Origin: Bacteroidota bacterium
GTDB taxonomy: Bacteria > Bacteroidota > Bacteroidia > Flavobacteriales > Flavobacteriaceae
Assembly: GCA_022562895.1 (NCBI GenBank)
Contig: JADFOK010000005.1
Location: 36,799 to 100,798 of the forward strand
DNA length: 64,000 nucleotides
Direction of reading: 5' to 3'
The notes beneath the pieces are model-generated. The model was not told where the DNA came from. It saw only the letters and a list, made by a program, of their open reading frames with translations, and did not search any database. Shown piece after piece: positions 33,719-43,679 of this stretch; within the stretch, counting starts at the first letter, position 1; every line of letters starts with the position of its first letter. The position numbers and the translations under genes are program-made.

Positions 33719-33861
33719 AATAATTATTATTTGTTGTTTAATATTGAACCGCAATATACAAACATTATTATATACCACAAATAAATACAAGATTTTATTT
33801 TGTGTCATTTAAGTGTTAGATGTTTTATATAGAGGGTTTTTAGTGATTTAACCTTTAATTA

Positions 33862-34737
33862 TTATTTTATAATTTTTACAGTTTTAGAAACATTTCCAAT
33901 AGTTACATTAACTAAGTAAGCACCAGATTGCAGGGCGCTCATGTTTATACTTGGAGAAATTACATCCGGTTGGGCCTGAAGAATAATTTTACCCAGTATA
34001 TCATAAACAGTAATAACATCTACAGCAGCTTTAGAGCTAATATTTAAAATATCCTGTACCGGATTAGGATATACACTAAAAACATCTGCAGAAAAATCAT
34101 CGACTGCAAAGATCCCATCGATATAATAAATATCATCAATCCAAAATTCAGTGTTACTATCAATAGAGAAAAAGTTCATAGCACCTAACCAGGTACCTTG
34201 GTAGGGTTCAGAATCTAAGAATAGATTATTATCAACCCACATGCTTATTGTTAAAAAATCTAGGTCAATTTCATATAAAATTTCAAACCATTGGTTATTG
34301 GGATAGGGAATAGTAGCACCCGTTATATCATAAGTAATAACACCAGGTGATCCTCCAAAAATAGTTGCATCTACATACCACTGTCCGTTCCACTGTATAC
34401 CAGGCGTTTCTTCTTGTTGTATATTCCAATATCCATTTGCTCCGCTAGGAACATAAATATAAAATCTAAGATGAAATAGTCCATATTCCTGATTACCCAA
34501 TAGTAATAATGCATCTTGAATTCCTCCAGGGCCAATATATCCCCTTTGATTAACACCACCTCCAACTAGGATATCTTCTCCTGTTCCGGTTACACCAGAC
34601 CAGGTCGTCCACCATGGAGCTTGATCTCCCATGGGTCCAGGAGTGTAAGACTCAAAATCATCTTCAAAAAGAATTTGAGCATTTAAGTTGAATGAAAAAG
34701 CTAATGCTACAATAGAAAATATATAAAAATTTTTCAT
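33862..34737 (-). CDS. T9SS cargo, LamG-like beta-sandwich protein (paralogue 2)
   Basis: The 291-residue protein has signal peptide MKNFYIFSIVALAFSFNLNAQ and a LamG-like domain (LFEDDFESYTPGPMGDQAPWW, LRFYIYVPSGANGYWNIQQEE, WFEILYEIDLDFLTISMWVD). A type A sorting domain ends KTVKIIK. It shares GPMG, the PSG..GYW/YWN..QEE block and the complete sorting domain with its two neighbours. The upstream 63-nt block is a near copy of that of paralogue 3, so promoter and gene were duplicated together. Confidence 0.88.
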   Translation of the reverse strand: MKNFYIFSIVALAFSFNLNAQILFEDDFESYTPGPMGDQAPWWTTWSGVTGTGEDILVGGGVNQRGYIGPGGIQDALLLLGNQEYGLFHLRFYIYVPSGANGYWNIQQEETPGIQWNGQWYVDATIFGGSPGVITYDITGATIPYPNNQWFEILYEIDLDFLTISMWVDNNLFLDSEPYQGTWLGAMNFFSIDSNTEFWIDDIYYIDGIFAVDDFSADVFSVYPNPVQDILNISSKAAVDVITVYDILGKIILQAQPDVISPSINMSALQSGAYLVNVTIGNVSKTVKIIK

Positions 34738-34783
34738 AATAAATAGGATTTACCACTTAGTAAAAACATATATTTTTAAATAC

Positions 34784-34846
34784 ACAAAATAAAGTAATTC
34801 CTCGATTCTTTTCTGTGTTATAATTTATTAGGTGTTTTTAGTTGTT
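34784..34846 (-). repeat. Duplicated upstream block, copy A (before paralogue 2)
   Basis: A block beginning ACAAAATAAAGTAATTCCTC on the plus strand is repeated almost exactly at 35814-35876, with about three differences by eye. In both places it lies some 45 nt upstream of the ATG of a T9SS paralogue and includes a TTATTTTG box, one mismatch from TAnnTTTG. Confidence 0.85.
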
Positions 34847-34866
34847 TTTATTGATTTAACCTTTAA

Positions 34867-35766
34867 TTATTGTTTTATAACTTTAATAGTTTTAGAAGCA
34901 TTTCCTATAGTTATATTAACTAAGTATGTACCAGATTGCAGGGCACTCATGTTTATACTTGGAGAAATTACATCCGGTTGGGCCTGAAGAATAATATTAC
35001 CCAGTATATCATAAACAGTAATAAAATCTACAGCAACTTTAGAGCTAATGTTTAATACATCTCTTACAGGATTAGGATATACCCTAAATACATCTGCAGA
35101 AAAATCATCAACACCTAACCATAAATCGTCATATAAAACATCATCAATATAAAGATCGTTATTTCCATCTATAGAGAAAAAGTTCAAAGCACCTAACCAG
35201 GTACCTTGGTATGGTTCAGCATCTAAAAATAAAGCACCGTCAACCCACATAAAAATCTCAACGAAATCTAGGTCAATCAAATAAAAAATTTCAAACCATT
35301 GGTCATTGGGATAGGGAATAGTAGCACCCGTTATATCATAAGTAATAACACCAGCAGACCCTCCTGAAGTAGTTGCATCTATAAACCACTGTCCGTTCAA
35401 CTGAGAACCAGGTGTTTCTTCTTGTTGGATGCTCCAATAACCGGTCGCACCAGAAGGAACATAAACATCAAATCTTATAGAGTATTCAGCATAATCCATA
35501 TTACCCAAAAGCAAAACAGCAAAGGTAACTTGATCTGGGGGTATATTACCTGACTGAACTCCTGAAGATGCAAAAATATCTGTTACAACAATACCTGGGT
35601 AAAGAGGGTCACATAACCATACCGGTGGATTTTGACACTCCATAGGACCAATAGGATAACTTTCAAAATCATCTTCAAAAATAATTTCAGCATTTTGAGC
35701 ATTTTGAGCATTTAAAGTAAATGTAAAAGACAATACGATAAGGGTTAATAAGTAAAAGTTTTTCAT
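34867..35766 (-). CDS. T9SS cargo, LamG-like beta-sandwich protein (paralogue 3)
   Basis: The 299-residue protein has signal peptide MKNFYLLTLIVLSFTFTLNAQ, followed by NAQNAE (a short NAQ duplication), a LamG-like domain (EDDFESYPIGPMECQNPPVW, VYVPSGATGYWSIQQEE, WFEIFYLIDLDFVEIFMWVDG) and a type A sorting domain ending KTIKVIKQ. It is the first of three tandem minus-strand paralogues. It diverges from the icmF gene. Surface location is inferred from the sorting domain. Confidence 0.88.
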   Translation of the reverse strand: MKNFYLLTLIVLSFTFTLNAQNAQNAEIIFEDDFESYPIGPMECQNPPVWLCDPLYPGIVVTDIFASSGVQSGNIPPDQVTFAVLLLGNMDYAEYSIRFDVYVPSGATGYWSIQQEETPGSQLNGQWFIDATTSGGSAGVITYDITGATIPYPNDQWFEIFYLIDLDFVEIFMWVDGALFLDAEPYQGTWLGALNFFSIDGNNDLYIDDVLYDDLWLGVDDFSADVFRVYPNPVRDVLNISSKVAVDFITVYDILGNIILQAQPDVISPSINMSALQSGTYLVNITIGNASKTIKVIKQ

Positions 35767-35813
35767 CTTAAATTGGTTTTTTATTTCTTATTGTAATTAC
35801 TTTCTTTAAATAT

Positions 35814-35876
35814 ACAAAATAAAGTAATTCCTCGATTCTTTTCAGTGTTATGATTTGTTAGGTGTTTTATAGTTGT
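35814..35876 (-). repeat. Duplicated upstream block, copy B (before paralogue 3)
   Basis: This is the second copy of the 34784-34846 block. Here the far side leads into the icmF promoter instead of another cargo gene, which gives the boundary of the duplicated unit. Confidence 0.85.
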
Positions 35877-35882
35877 TTTTAG

Positions 35883-35890
35883 TAAATTTG
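35883..35890 (+). promoter_or_regulatory. Promoter -7 box (TAAATTTG) for icmF
   Basis: TAAATTTG matches TAnnTTTG and ends 27 nt before the ATG at 35918. Confidence 0.6.
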
Positions 35891-35917
35891 TGCTTAATTA
35901 CTATTTAAAAGATTTCA

Positions 35918-38900
35918 ATGAAGAGTATTCCTCCTTATATCCCTAAAAATAAAGTGAGAATTGTTACAGCAGCCTCTCTTTTCGATGGACACGATGCAGC
36001 TATTAATATAATGCGTCGAATTATCCAGGCTACTGGGGTAGAAGTCATTCATTTGGGTCATGACCGTAGTGTGGAAGAAGTAGTAAATACTGCCATACAA
36101 GAGGATGCCAATGCCATTGCAATAACCTCTTATCAAGGAGGGCATAATGAGTATTTTAAATATATGTATGACCTTCTGAAAGAAAAGGGAGCGACTCATA
36201 TTAAAATATTCGGTGGTGGTGGTGGCGTTATTTTACCTTCAGAAATTAAAGAATTGCAGGAGTACGGTATTACTCGTATTTATTCACCCGATGATGGAAG
36301 AGGAATGGGGCTTCAGGGAATGATCAATGATCTGGTTGAAAGATCGGATTTTCCTATAGGTGATAATTTAAATAGAGAAATAGATAAACTTTCAAAAAAA
36401 GAAGCAGGAGCAATTGCACGGGTCATTTCTTCTGCCGAAAACTTTCCGGAAGTGGCAAAAGAGACCCTACAAAAAATACATGAAAGAAATAAAACGTCTA
36501 CAACACCTGTCCTGGGAATAACAGGAACCGGAGGTTCAGGAAAATCTTCACTTGTCGATGAATTAGTCCGTCGGTTTTTAATCGATTTTCCTGAAAAGAC
36601 CATAGGTATTATTTCTGTAGATCCTTCAAAAAGGAAAACAGGAGGTGCTTTATTGGGTGATCGAATACGTATGAATGCTATCAACTCTCCTCGTGTTTAT
36701 ATGCGTAGTTTGGCTACTCGCCAAAGTAATTTAGCATTATCTAAATATGTTACAGAAACCATTGAAGTTCTAAAAGCAGCCCAATACGACATAATCATTT
36801 TAGAAACATCGGGGATAGGGCAAAGCGATACCGAGATCATCGAACACAGTGATGTGTCTCTCTATGTAATGACCCCTGAGTTTGGTGCAGCTACCCAATT
36901 GGAAAAAATAGACATGTTGGATTTCGCCGATTTGGTCGCCATCAATAAATTCGATAAGCTGGGATCTTTAGATGCTCTTCGGGATGTGAAAAAGCAGTAC
37001 ATGCGAAATAATAACCTATGGGACACACCACAGGATGAACTTCCTATATTCGGGACCATCGCATCACAATTCAATGACCCGGGAATGAACAGGCTTTATA
37101 AGGCTATCATGGAAAAGATCGTTGAAAAAACGGGTTCCGATCTAAAGACCAACTATCAGATTTCAGATGAGATGTCGGAAAAAGTTTATGTGATCCCTCC
37201 GGCACGTGTACGTTATCTTTCAGAAATATCAGAAAATAACAGGAACTACGATTCTAAAGTAGATTCACAAGTTTTAGTCGCACAAAAATTATATGGTGTT
37301 TTTAAAACATTAGAATCGGTAGTTGGTGAAATACCACAATTAGATAAAACAGGAATTATAATAGAACCCAATAAATTAAATGATGCAAAATCATCAAACG
37401 AAAATAAAGACTTTATAAAATTACTTATTGCCGAATTCAACCGTATAAAAATGAATCTCGATCCCTACAATTGGGAAGTTATTTTGGGTTGGAACTCAAC
37501 AATAAAACGATATAAAAATCCTATTTACTCTTATAAAGTTAGAGATAAGGAGATTAAAATAGAAACACATACAGAAACGCTTTCGCATTTAAAAATTCCA
37601 AAAATCGCCTTACCAAAATACAAAGCCTGGGGTGATATCTTAAGATGGGTATTACAGGAAAATGTACCCGGAGAGTTTCCTTACACCTCTGGGTTGTATC
37701 CATTTAAAAGAACCGAAGAAGATCCAACACGCATGTTTGCTGGAGAAGGAGGCCCTGAGCGTACCAACAGACGTTTTCATTATGTAAGTTTAGGCTTGCC
37801 TGCCAAACGACTTTCAACAGCTTTTGATAGTGTTACTCTTTATGGAAATAATCCCGATCACCGCCCTGACATCTATGGAAAAATTGGAAATGCCGGCGTA
37901 TCAATATGTTGCCTTGATGATGCTAAAAAATTATATTCCGGGTTCGATTTAAGCCACCCAATGACTTCTGTAAGTATGACTATTAATGGTCCTGCACCGA
38001 TGCTTTTAGGTTATTTTATGAATGCTGCTATCGATCAAAATTGCGAAAAGTACATTAAAAAAAATAATCTTGAAAAAGAGGTAGAATCAAAAATTAAAAA
38101 AATATATAAGGCTAAAGGAATCGACCAACCAATATATAATGGAAATATCCCTGAAGGAAATGATGGGTTAGGATTGATGTTATTAGGTGTCACAGGAGAT
38201 GATGTTTTGCCTGCTGATGTCTATGATAAAATTAAGTACGACACCCTAAAACAAGTTCGAGGTACAGTACAAGCCGATATTTTAAAAGAGGATCAAGCAC
38301 AAAATACCTGTATATTTTCTACAGAATTTGCACTCCGACTCATGGGCGACGTGCAGGAATATTTTATAGAAAAGCAAATACGTAATTTTTATTCGGTTTC
38401 AATATCTGGGTATCATATTGCTGAAGCTGGCGCCAATCCTATTACACAATTGGCATTTACCTTGTCTAACGGATTTACCTATGTGGAATACTATCTATCG
38501 CGTGGAATGGATATCAATAAATTTGGTCCAAATCTTTCATTTTTCTTTAGCAATGGGGTCGATCCGGAATATTCTGTAATAGGACGTGTTTCAAGAAAAA
38601 TATGGGCTAAAGCATTAAAGTATAAATACGGCGCTGAACCAAGATCGCAAATGCTGAAATATCACATACAAACATCGGGGCGTTCATTGCATGCACAGGA
38701 AATAGATTTTAATGATATTAGAACAACGCTTCAGGCATTGTATGCTATTTACGATAACTGTAACTCTTTGCATACCAATGCTTATGATGAAGCTATTACT
38801 ACACCTACCGAGGAAAGTGTGAGACGGGCAATGGCAATTCAGCTTATCATTAATAAAGAATTAGGATTGACTAAAAACGAAAATCCCATTCAAGGATCTT

Positions 38901-39358
38901 TTATAATTGAAGAACTTACCGATTTGGTTGAAGAAGCTGTTCTAACTGAGTTTGATCGTATTACAGAACGGGGTGGCGTACTAGGTGCCATGGAAACTAT
39001 GTATCAACGTAGTATGATACAAGAAGAAAGTTTGTATTATGAAACTTTAAAACACAATGGTGATTATCCAATTATTGGCGTGAATACATTTTTAAGCAGT
39101 AAAGGCTCTCCAACTGTTATTCCGGAGGAGGTAATTCGTGCCACCGAAGCCGAAAAACAATTTCAAATTAAGGTCATAGAAAATCTTCATATCTCCAACA
39201 AAAAAGAAGCATCAATATTATTAAATGAACTACAGCAAAGATCGATTAACAATCAGAATATTTTTGAAGCGCTCATGGAAGTTTGTAAGCGTTGTTCCCT
39301 TGGACAGATCACTAATGCTTTGTTTGAGGTAGGTGGACAATATCGCAGAAACATGTAA
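35918..39358 (+). CDS. icmF: Fused B12-dependent acyl-CoA mutase with G-protein chaperone (IcmF type)
   Basis: In this 1146-residue fusion, residues about 12-140 form a cobalamin-binding domain with DGHDAA at 23-28 (the Asp-x-His cobalt ligand motif). Residues about 195-500 form a MeaB-type P-loop GTPase ([11 protein letters not shown] at 200-210, [29 protein letters not shown]). Residues about 560-1146 form the mutase barrel ([47 protein letters not shown]). This architecture is IcmF, which interconverts isobutyryl- and n-butyryl-CoA or related acyl-CoAs and includes its own repair GTPase. Whether the substrate is isobutyryl-, pivalyl- or methylmalonyl-CoA is not settled by inspection. It stands alone with its own promoter. 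Confidence 0.92.
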   Translation: MKSIPPYIPKNKVRIVTAASLFDGHDAAINIMRRIIQATGVEVIHLGHDRSVEEVVNTAIQEDANAIAITSYQGGHNEYFKYMYDLLKEKGATHIKIFGGGGGVILPSEIKELQEYGITRIYSPDDGRGMGLQGMINDLVERSDFPIGDNLNREIDKLSKKEAGAIARVISSAENFPEVAKETLQKIHERNKTSTTPVLGITGTGGSGKSSLVDELVRRFLIDFPEKTIGIISVDPSKRKTGGALLGDRIRMNAINSPRVYMRSLATRQSNLALSKYVTETIEVLKAAQYDIIILETSGIGQSDTEIIEHSDVSLYVMTPEFGAATQLEKIDMLDFADLVAINKFDKLGSLDALRDVKKQYMRNNNLWDTPQDELPIFGTIASQFNDPGMNRLYKAIMEKIVEKTGSDLKTNYQISDEMSEKVYVIPPARVRYLSEISENNRNYDSKVDSQVLVAQKLYGVFKTLESVVGEIPQLDKTGIIIEPNKLNDAKSSNENKDFIKLLIAEFNRIKMNLDPYNWEVILGWNSTIKRYKNPIYSYKVRDKEIKIETHTETLSHLKIPKIALPKYKAWGDILRWVLQENVPGEFPYTSGLYPFKRTEEDPTRMFAGEGGPERTNRRFHYVSLGLPAKRLSTAFDSVTLYGNNPDHRPDIYGKIGNAGVSICCLDDAKKLYSGFDLSHPMTSVSMTINGPAPMLLGYFMNAAIDQNCEKYIKKNNLEKEVESKIKKIYKAKGIDQPIYNGNIPEGNDGLGLMLLGVTGDDVLPADVYDKIKYDTLKQVRGTVQADILKEDQAQNTCIFSTEFALRLMGDVQEYFIEKQIRNFYSVSISGYHIAEAGANPITQLAFTLSNGFTYVEYYLSRGMDINKFGPNLSFFFSNGVDPEYSVIGRVSRKIWAKALKYKYGAEPRSQMLKYHIQTSGRSLHAQEIDFNDIRTTLQALYAIYDNCNSLHTNAYDEAITTPTEESVRRAMAIQLIINKELGLTKNENPIQGSFIIEELTDLVEEAVLTEFDRITERGGVLGAMETMYQRSMIQEESLYYETLKHNGDYPIIGVNTFLSSKGSPTVIPEEVIRATEAEKQFQIKVIENLHISNKKEASILLNELQQRSINNQNIFEALMEVCKRCSLGQITNALFEVGGQYRRNM

Positions 39359-39426
39359 TCCCACTTTCTTGTTTTATAAAATAATTTATGTAATTTGTTA
39401 CAAACTAATCGGTTAATATTTTAAAT

Positions 39427-40353
39427 ATGAAAAACATTAATTATGTGGTAATTGTTGTCATTATAATAACCGTTTTTGCTTCGTGCAAATCTGATAAAAA
39501 AGGACAACCTAAAATAGATGACTTAGTTGAAGCAAATACCGACAATGTCGTAGAAGTTATCGCAAAAGATTTTATTTTTCAGGTCGATTCTGTAATTCCT
39601 TCTGGATGGTCAACATTCAGAATGAAGAATACAGGCATGATGGAACATTTCTTTCTACTTACAAAACTTCCAGATTCAATTACTTTTAACGACTACATTA
39701 CCGGTGTTGGAACTGCTTTTGGAAAGTCCTGGAATGCATATAAAAATGGAGAAGTTGATAAAGAAGGTGCTTATGGCATTTTAGGCGCAAACATTCCGGA
39801 GTGGTATGCGAATGCTACACCAATGGGTGGAATAGGAATGATTTCTGGTGGACAAACGGGAGTAACTACAATGAAACTGACACCAGGAAATTATGTTATG
39901 GAATGTTATGTTAAAGCAGTTAATGGACAGTTTCATTCCGAATTAGGAATGATTAATCCAATAACTGTAACTGATAATGTTACTAAAATGGAGCCGCCAG
40001 TAGCTAATGTGGAAGTTATTCTTACCAACGACTCTATGGAGATTAAGGGAAAAGTAATTTCAGGTAAAAATATTATAGCTGTTCATTTTAAGGAGCATCC
40101 GGAAGTAGGGCTTGGAAATGATATTCATATTGTAAAAGTGGATGAAAAAACCAATATGGATGATGTTACATTTTGGATGGATTGGTTAAATATAGGTGGT
40201 TTGACCTCGCCTGGACCAGCAATATTTTTAGGAGGAACACATGAAATGCCAGTTGGTTATACGGCTTATTTTCATTGCACCTTTGAAGGAGGAGACTATG
40301 CTTTTGTAGCAGAAACCCCTATTGGAAGGTTTAAAATATTTACGGTTGAGTAA
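39427..40353 (+). CDS. Lipoprotein with cupredoxin-like region
   Basis: The 308-residue protein has lipobox VFASC (Cys20) after MKNINYVVIVVIIIT. Residues 40-185 read like a cupredoxin: VIAKDFIFQVDSVIPSGWST, NTGMMEHFFLL, GNYVMECYVKAVNGQFHSELGM. The His in MEHFF and the Cys...His...Met series (Cys, His 10 residues on, Met 5 further) could form a type 1-like copper site, which is inference. Residues 190-308 are a second beta domain (EVILTNDSMEIKGKV; GYTAYFHCTFEGGDYAFVAE). No named family is recognised. It follows icmF by 68 nt with no clear terminator between. Confidence 0.55.
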   Translation: MKNINYVVIVVIIITVFASCKSDKKGQPKIDDLVEANTDNVVEVIAKDFIFQVDSVIPSGWSTFRMKNTGMMEHFFLLTKLPDSITFNDYITGVGTAFGKSWNAYKNGEVDKEGAYGILGANIPEWYANATPMGGIGMISGGQTGVTTMKLTPGNYVMECYVKAVNGQFHSELGMINPITVTDNVTKMEPPVANVEVILTNDSMEIKGKVISGKNIIAVHFKEHPEVGLGNDIHIVKVDEKTNMDDVTFWMDWLNIGGLTSPGPAIFLGGTHEMPVGYTAYFHCTFEGGDYAFVAETPIGRFKIFTVE

Positions 40354-40411
40354 TTTTTATTTTAGTATAATTAGTTTAAGGACAAATTTAAGACAAGAAA
40401 AAGATAGATTT

Positions 40412-40807
40412 TTATAAGGTCAACATCCAGTTACGTTGTAGTTTTCTAAACTTTTTTAGTTCTTTACGTAATAGGGGTAAAAAATCTCTTCCGTTACTGT
40501 TTGATCTTTCCAGGCGGTCACAGTTTTTATATAATACGTTTGTAAGTTGTGTAAGAAATACTGCGTGTTTATGTTTTTCTTCGAAATATGTTTTGCTTTC
40601 AGCTTTTACAATTTCCGGAGCGAGAGAAATAGATTGTTGTACAATATCTCCTGAAAAATAAATATTGGAATCTTCACTGCCATTACTTTGCAAAGGAGCC
40701 AAATCGTGTACTAAATACTTAGAAATATTTCGTGATAGTGTAAATATTTCTATAGCCTTTCTGTAAATAGGCGACAGGTATAGATTATTTGAAATATTAG
40801 GTATCAT
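40412..40807 (-). CDS. Uncharacterised helical protein
   Basis: This 131-residue protein starts MIPNISNNLYLSPIYRKAIEIF. It appears all-helical, with HDLAPLQSNGSEDSNIYF and HKHAVFLTQLTNVLYKNCDRLE. The C-terminal third is basic (LLRKELKKFRKLQRNWML). There is no signal peptide or membrane segment. The arrangement resembles small flavobacterial proteins of unknown function; I do not recognise a family. It diverges from the Lrp-family gene, and its start is 130 nt from that gene's ATG. Confidence 0.6.
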   Translation of the reverse strand: MIPNISNNLYLSPIYRKAIEIFTLSRNISKYLVHDLAPLQSNGSEDSNIYFSGDIVQQSISLAPEIVKAESKTYFEEKHKHAVFLTQLTNVLYKNCDRLERSNSNGRDFLPLLRKELKKFRKLQRNWMLTL

Positions 40808-40891
40808 TACAATTTTTTATAGGGCTTTCAAGCAGTCTTTAAAATTAGTCACAAAAAAGCATTTCAACCATTCGATTTTAAAGTATTAACG

Positions 40892-40899
40892 TATATTTG
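40892..40899 (+). promoter_or_regulatory. Promoter -7 box (TATATTTG) for the Lrp-type gene
   Basis: TATATTTG matches TAnnTTTG and ends 38 nt before the ATG at 40938. Confidence 0.6.
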
Positions 40900-40937
40900 C
40901 TTTAATAATTAAATAATTTTACCTCATTTTCTTTAAA

Positions 40938-41375
40938 ATGAACATTGACAGCCTAAACTGGAAAATCTTACAATGTCTTCAGCAAAATGCAAGACAGTCT
41001 AATGCTGCTATTGGCAGGAAGGTTGGAATAAGTTCTCCGGCAGTTTCTGAAAGAATAAAAAAGATGGAAGACTTAGCTGTAATTACAGGATATAAAACCT
41101 TGGTTTCACCATTTGAAGTGGGATATCAATTAAAGGCTATAATTACCTTAGATGCTTTTGCAGGAAAACTAAAACCTTTTTTACAATTAGTGAAAACCTA
41201 CGATGAGGTACTAAACTGTTATCGAGTTACCGGAAACGAAAATATTGTTATGGAAGTGGTTTTAAAAAATCAAAAACACTTAGAAACTTTTATCGATCAA
41301 CTAATTAGTTATGGTGAAACTAAAACTCAAATTGTATTATCTCATATAGTTGAATACAACGAGATTAAAAAGTAA
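40938..41375 (+). CDS. Lrp/AsnC-family transcriptional regulator
   Basis: The 145-residue protein has an N-terminal winged helix-turn-helix (LNWKILQCLQQNARQSNAAIG, SPAVSERIKKMEDLAVITGY). A C-terminal RAM/ligand-binding domain follows (LKAIITLDAFAGKL, LNCYRVTGNENIVMEVVLKN). Lrp/AsnC proteins form octamers and sense amino acids. The effector cannot be predicted. It converges on the DJ-1/PfpI gene with 10 nt between stops. Its targets could include the nearby transporter genes, but no operator is visible. Confidence 0.92.
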   Translation: MNIDSLNWKILQCLQQNARQSNAAIGRKVGISSPAVSERIKKMEDLAVITGYKTLVSPFEVGYQLKAIITLDAFAGKLKPFLQLVKTYDEVLNCYRVTGNENIVMEVVLKNQKHLETFIDQLISYGETKTQIVLSHIVEYNEIKK

Positions 41376-41385
41376 TGCTCATAAT

Positions 41386-42153
41386 TTATTGATAATTTTT
41401 ATCAATTATTATATGTGGAACTTCTTCAAGATTCCAATCTATAACAAGTCCTTTTGCTAAAGATCTGGCAATATTCTTTCCGTATAAATATTCACATAGA
41501 TACAATGCTGCTTCAAAACTTTTAGCGCCTCCTGCCGAAGTAATATATTTTCCATCATGAACAAATAAGATCTCTTTACGTATGTCTAAATTGGGAAACA
41601 TTTTTCGCATTTTATCGATATCACCCGGAAATGTTGTAGATACCGAATTGTTTAGTAATCCAGCCTTTGCAAGTACAAAAGCACCATCACAATGCGATGT
41701 AATAAATAATGCATTTTTATCTACCTTTTTTATAAAATTTATCATGTTCTCATCTTCCAGATCACTGTCAAGATGATGTTCTGCACTGGGAACTATCAAA
41801 ATATCGATTTGTGGAATACTGTCTTTCAAATAATTAAAATCCGGTAAAATTCGTATACCTTCAAAAGTTGTAATAGCAGCATCTGTATTAGCCACAGTGA
41901 AGACATTCATTGATTTTATATTTTTTCTATAAATAGTATGCTGAAATATATCGTAAGGTGCTGTTAGCTCGGTATTGTAAGTACCGTCCATAATTAAAAA
42001 AGCTACATTATAACGGGAGCTGTCTTTATTTTGAATTAATTTTAAAGCTCTTTTTGTGACTATTTCAGTTTTGGTTGAAATATTTTTTTCTTCCGTAGAG
42101 TTTCCGCAGGAATAAATTCCTAAGAAAATTGATATTACAATGAAATACCGCAT
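41386..42153 (-). CDS. DJ-1/PfpI-family (GATase1-like) lipoprotein
   Basis: The 255-residue protein has a lipoprotein signal (FLGIYSC, Cys16) followed by a DJ-1/PfpI domain: NVAFLIMDGTYNTELTAPYD, QIDILIVPSAEH, the nucleophile elbow TSHCDGAFVLAKAGLL, and TSAGGAKSFEAALYLCEYL. The nucleophile Cys and a nearby His in PSAEHH fit the fold. An AraC partner domain is absent. Being exported is unusual for this superfamily. It ends 11 nt before the MFS gene in an MFS-DJ-1 operon. Confidence 0.85.
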   Translation of the reverse strand: MRYFIVISIFLGIYSCGNSTEEKNISTKTEIVTKRALKLIQNKDSSRYNVAFLIMDGTYNTELTAPYDIFQHTIYRKNIKSMNVFTVANTDAAITTFEGIRILPDFNYLKDSIPQIDILIVPSAEHHLDSDLEDENMINFIKKVDKNALFITSHCDGAFVLAKAGLLNNSVSTTFPGDIDKMRKMFPNLDIRKEILFVHDGKYITSAGGAKSFEAALYLCEYLYGKNIARSLAKGLVIDWNLEEVPHIIIDKNYQ

Positions 42154-42164
42154 ATTAACTTGAT

Positions 42165-43394
42165 TTAAGAACCTGTAAAGTTAGGAGATTTTTTTAGTAT
42201 GCGATATAACCAAACGGACAGGATCATAGCAATTAAACCATAAATTGCAGTGATGCTCCAATTTGATTGATAACCAAATTGTTCAATAATAAAGAAACTT
42301 ATGATCGGACAAAAGATATGAGCAAAAGAAAAAGACATAGAATACCAAGCCATATAACTACCTTCATAACCTTTTTTTGCTCTATTCATAGCAAAAGTGT
42401 TTGTAAATGGAAACGCAATCATTTCACCAACAGTAATAAAAATCATATGGATGATCAATATTTCCCAAAAGCTGTCAAAAAGCAAAAGCACAAAACTAAT
42501 CCCCATTAAAAAGGAGCTGATTAAGAACAGTTTTGGATGTAATATTTTTTTACGTTCTATCCAACTTACAATAGGCATTTCAAGCAATACAATAATAACT
42601 CCATTTAGAAGCATTAGAAAGCCTGTATAATCTTCGGTTAAACCAAAATGCTTGTTATGATACGTAGGCAATGTAAAAAATAATTGCATAAAGATCATTC
42701 CCATTAAGAAACTTATCCCCAAAAAAATGAGATAGGGTTTATCTTTTATTATGCTGAATTTTTTATCTTTATTTAAAGCTTCTTCCTTTTCTTTAAGGTT
42801 ATGTATTTCTTTCTTTTTAACCAATAGAACAAAAAGAATCGTGGAAAGAATGCAGGTTAATCCATCGATCCAAAACATAGCAACATATCCACTTCTTACA
42901 ATAAGAATTCCGCCAATTACAGGACCAAAAACGAACCCAAGATTTATGGCTAAACGCACAAGGGCAAGAGAGCGTGTTTGGTTTTCGGGTTTGCTATAAG
43001 CCTTCAATGAAACAAATAATGCCGGTCTAAACATATCGGCAATGCTCATTATAAAGAAAACACTAAAACATAAAGCCCAAAATGTGGTAACAAATTGTAA
43101 GCCTATAAACAGGAACCCTGTAATTAATAAGCTTCTAACCATTACATTGTAAAAGCCTAGTCTATCGGTCATTTTACCACCTAAATAATGTCCTACTAAG
43201 GAACCAACTCCAAAAAAAGACAGAATAATACCAACATTTTCAAGTGTAAAATTAAGTTCTTCATTTAAGTATCTACTTAAAAAAGGCAATATCATAGTTC
43301 CTGCTCTATTAACGAAAGTTACAAATGCTAAAAACCAAACCTCTTTTGATAAGCCTTTAAAGGAGTTAATATAATTTAAGTAAATATTCCTCAT
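42165..43394 (-). CDS. MFS transporter
   Basis: The 409-residue protein has twelve hydrophobic segments in two halves. The MFS motif A is in the 2-3 loop (GHYLGGKMTDRLGFYNVMV), and a central charged loop (KKKEIHNLKEKEEALNKDKK) divides the halves. The sequence looks like a drug/metabolite exporter of the DHA1 type; the substrate is unknown. It is the first gene of the MFS-DJ-1 operon. A hairpin lies 23 nt upstream. Confidence 0.88.
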   Translation of the reverse strand: MRNIYLNYINSFKGLSKEVWFLAFVTFVNRAGTMILPFLSRYLNEELNFTLENVGIILSFFGVGSLVGHYLGGKMTDRLGFYNVMVRSLLITGFLFIGLQFVTTFWALCFSVFFIMSIADMFRPALFVSLKAYSKPENQTRSLALVRLAINLGFVFGPVIGGILIVRSGYVAMFWIDGLTCILSTILFVLLVKKKEIHNLKEKEEALNKDKKFSIIKDKPYLIFLGISFLMGMIFMQLFFTLPTYHNKHFGLTEDYTGFLMLLNGVIIVLLEMPIVSWIERKKILHPKLFLISSFLMGISFVLLLFDSFWEILIIHMIFITVGEMIAFPFTNTFAMNRAKKGYEGSYMAWYSMSFSFAHIFCPIISFFIIEQFGYQSNWSITAIYGLIAMILSVWLYRILKKSPNFTGS

Positions 43395-43417
43395 TAGTAA
43401 GTTAGTTACTGTAAAAC

Positions 43418-43450
43418 TAAAACGTCCGGTGATAATACCGAACGTTTTTA
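43418..43450. terminator. Hairpin between the SRPBCC-GyrI gene and the MFS gene
   Basis: AAAACGTCCGGT pairs with ACCGAACGTTTT across a GATAAT loop, with one mismatch, and is flanked by T residues. It may end the upstream minus-strand transcript or act in the MFS leader. The rest of the 285-nt gap has only short AT-rich repeats, including TATTGATT...AATCAATA. Confidence 0.55.
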
Positions 43451-43679
43451 TATTGATTTAATTTATGAGTCTATAATCAATACTTAAATAACCGACAATT
43501 CTTTGTAGAACTGACAGGTTTTTGTCTATTCATGTATGTGTTGCTTTTCACAACTTGCTAGTGTAAAAAAAAACATATGAAATACAATCTGGGAATATTT
43601 TCAGATTATCACTTTTTAATACTGGCGTAATTACAGAAAAAGGAAAGATAAAAAAAACTAAGAGTAGTTGTTTCATAAA

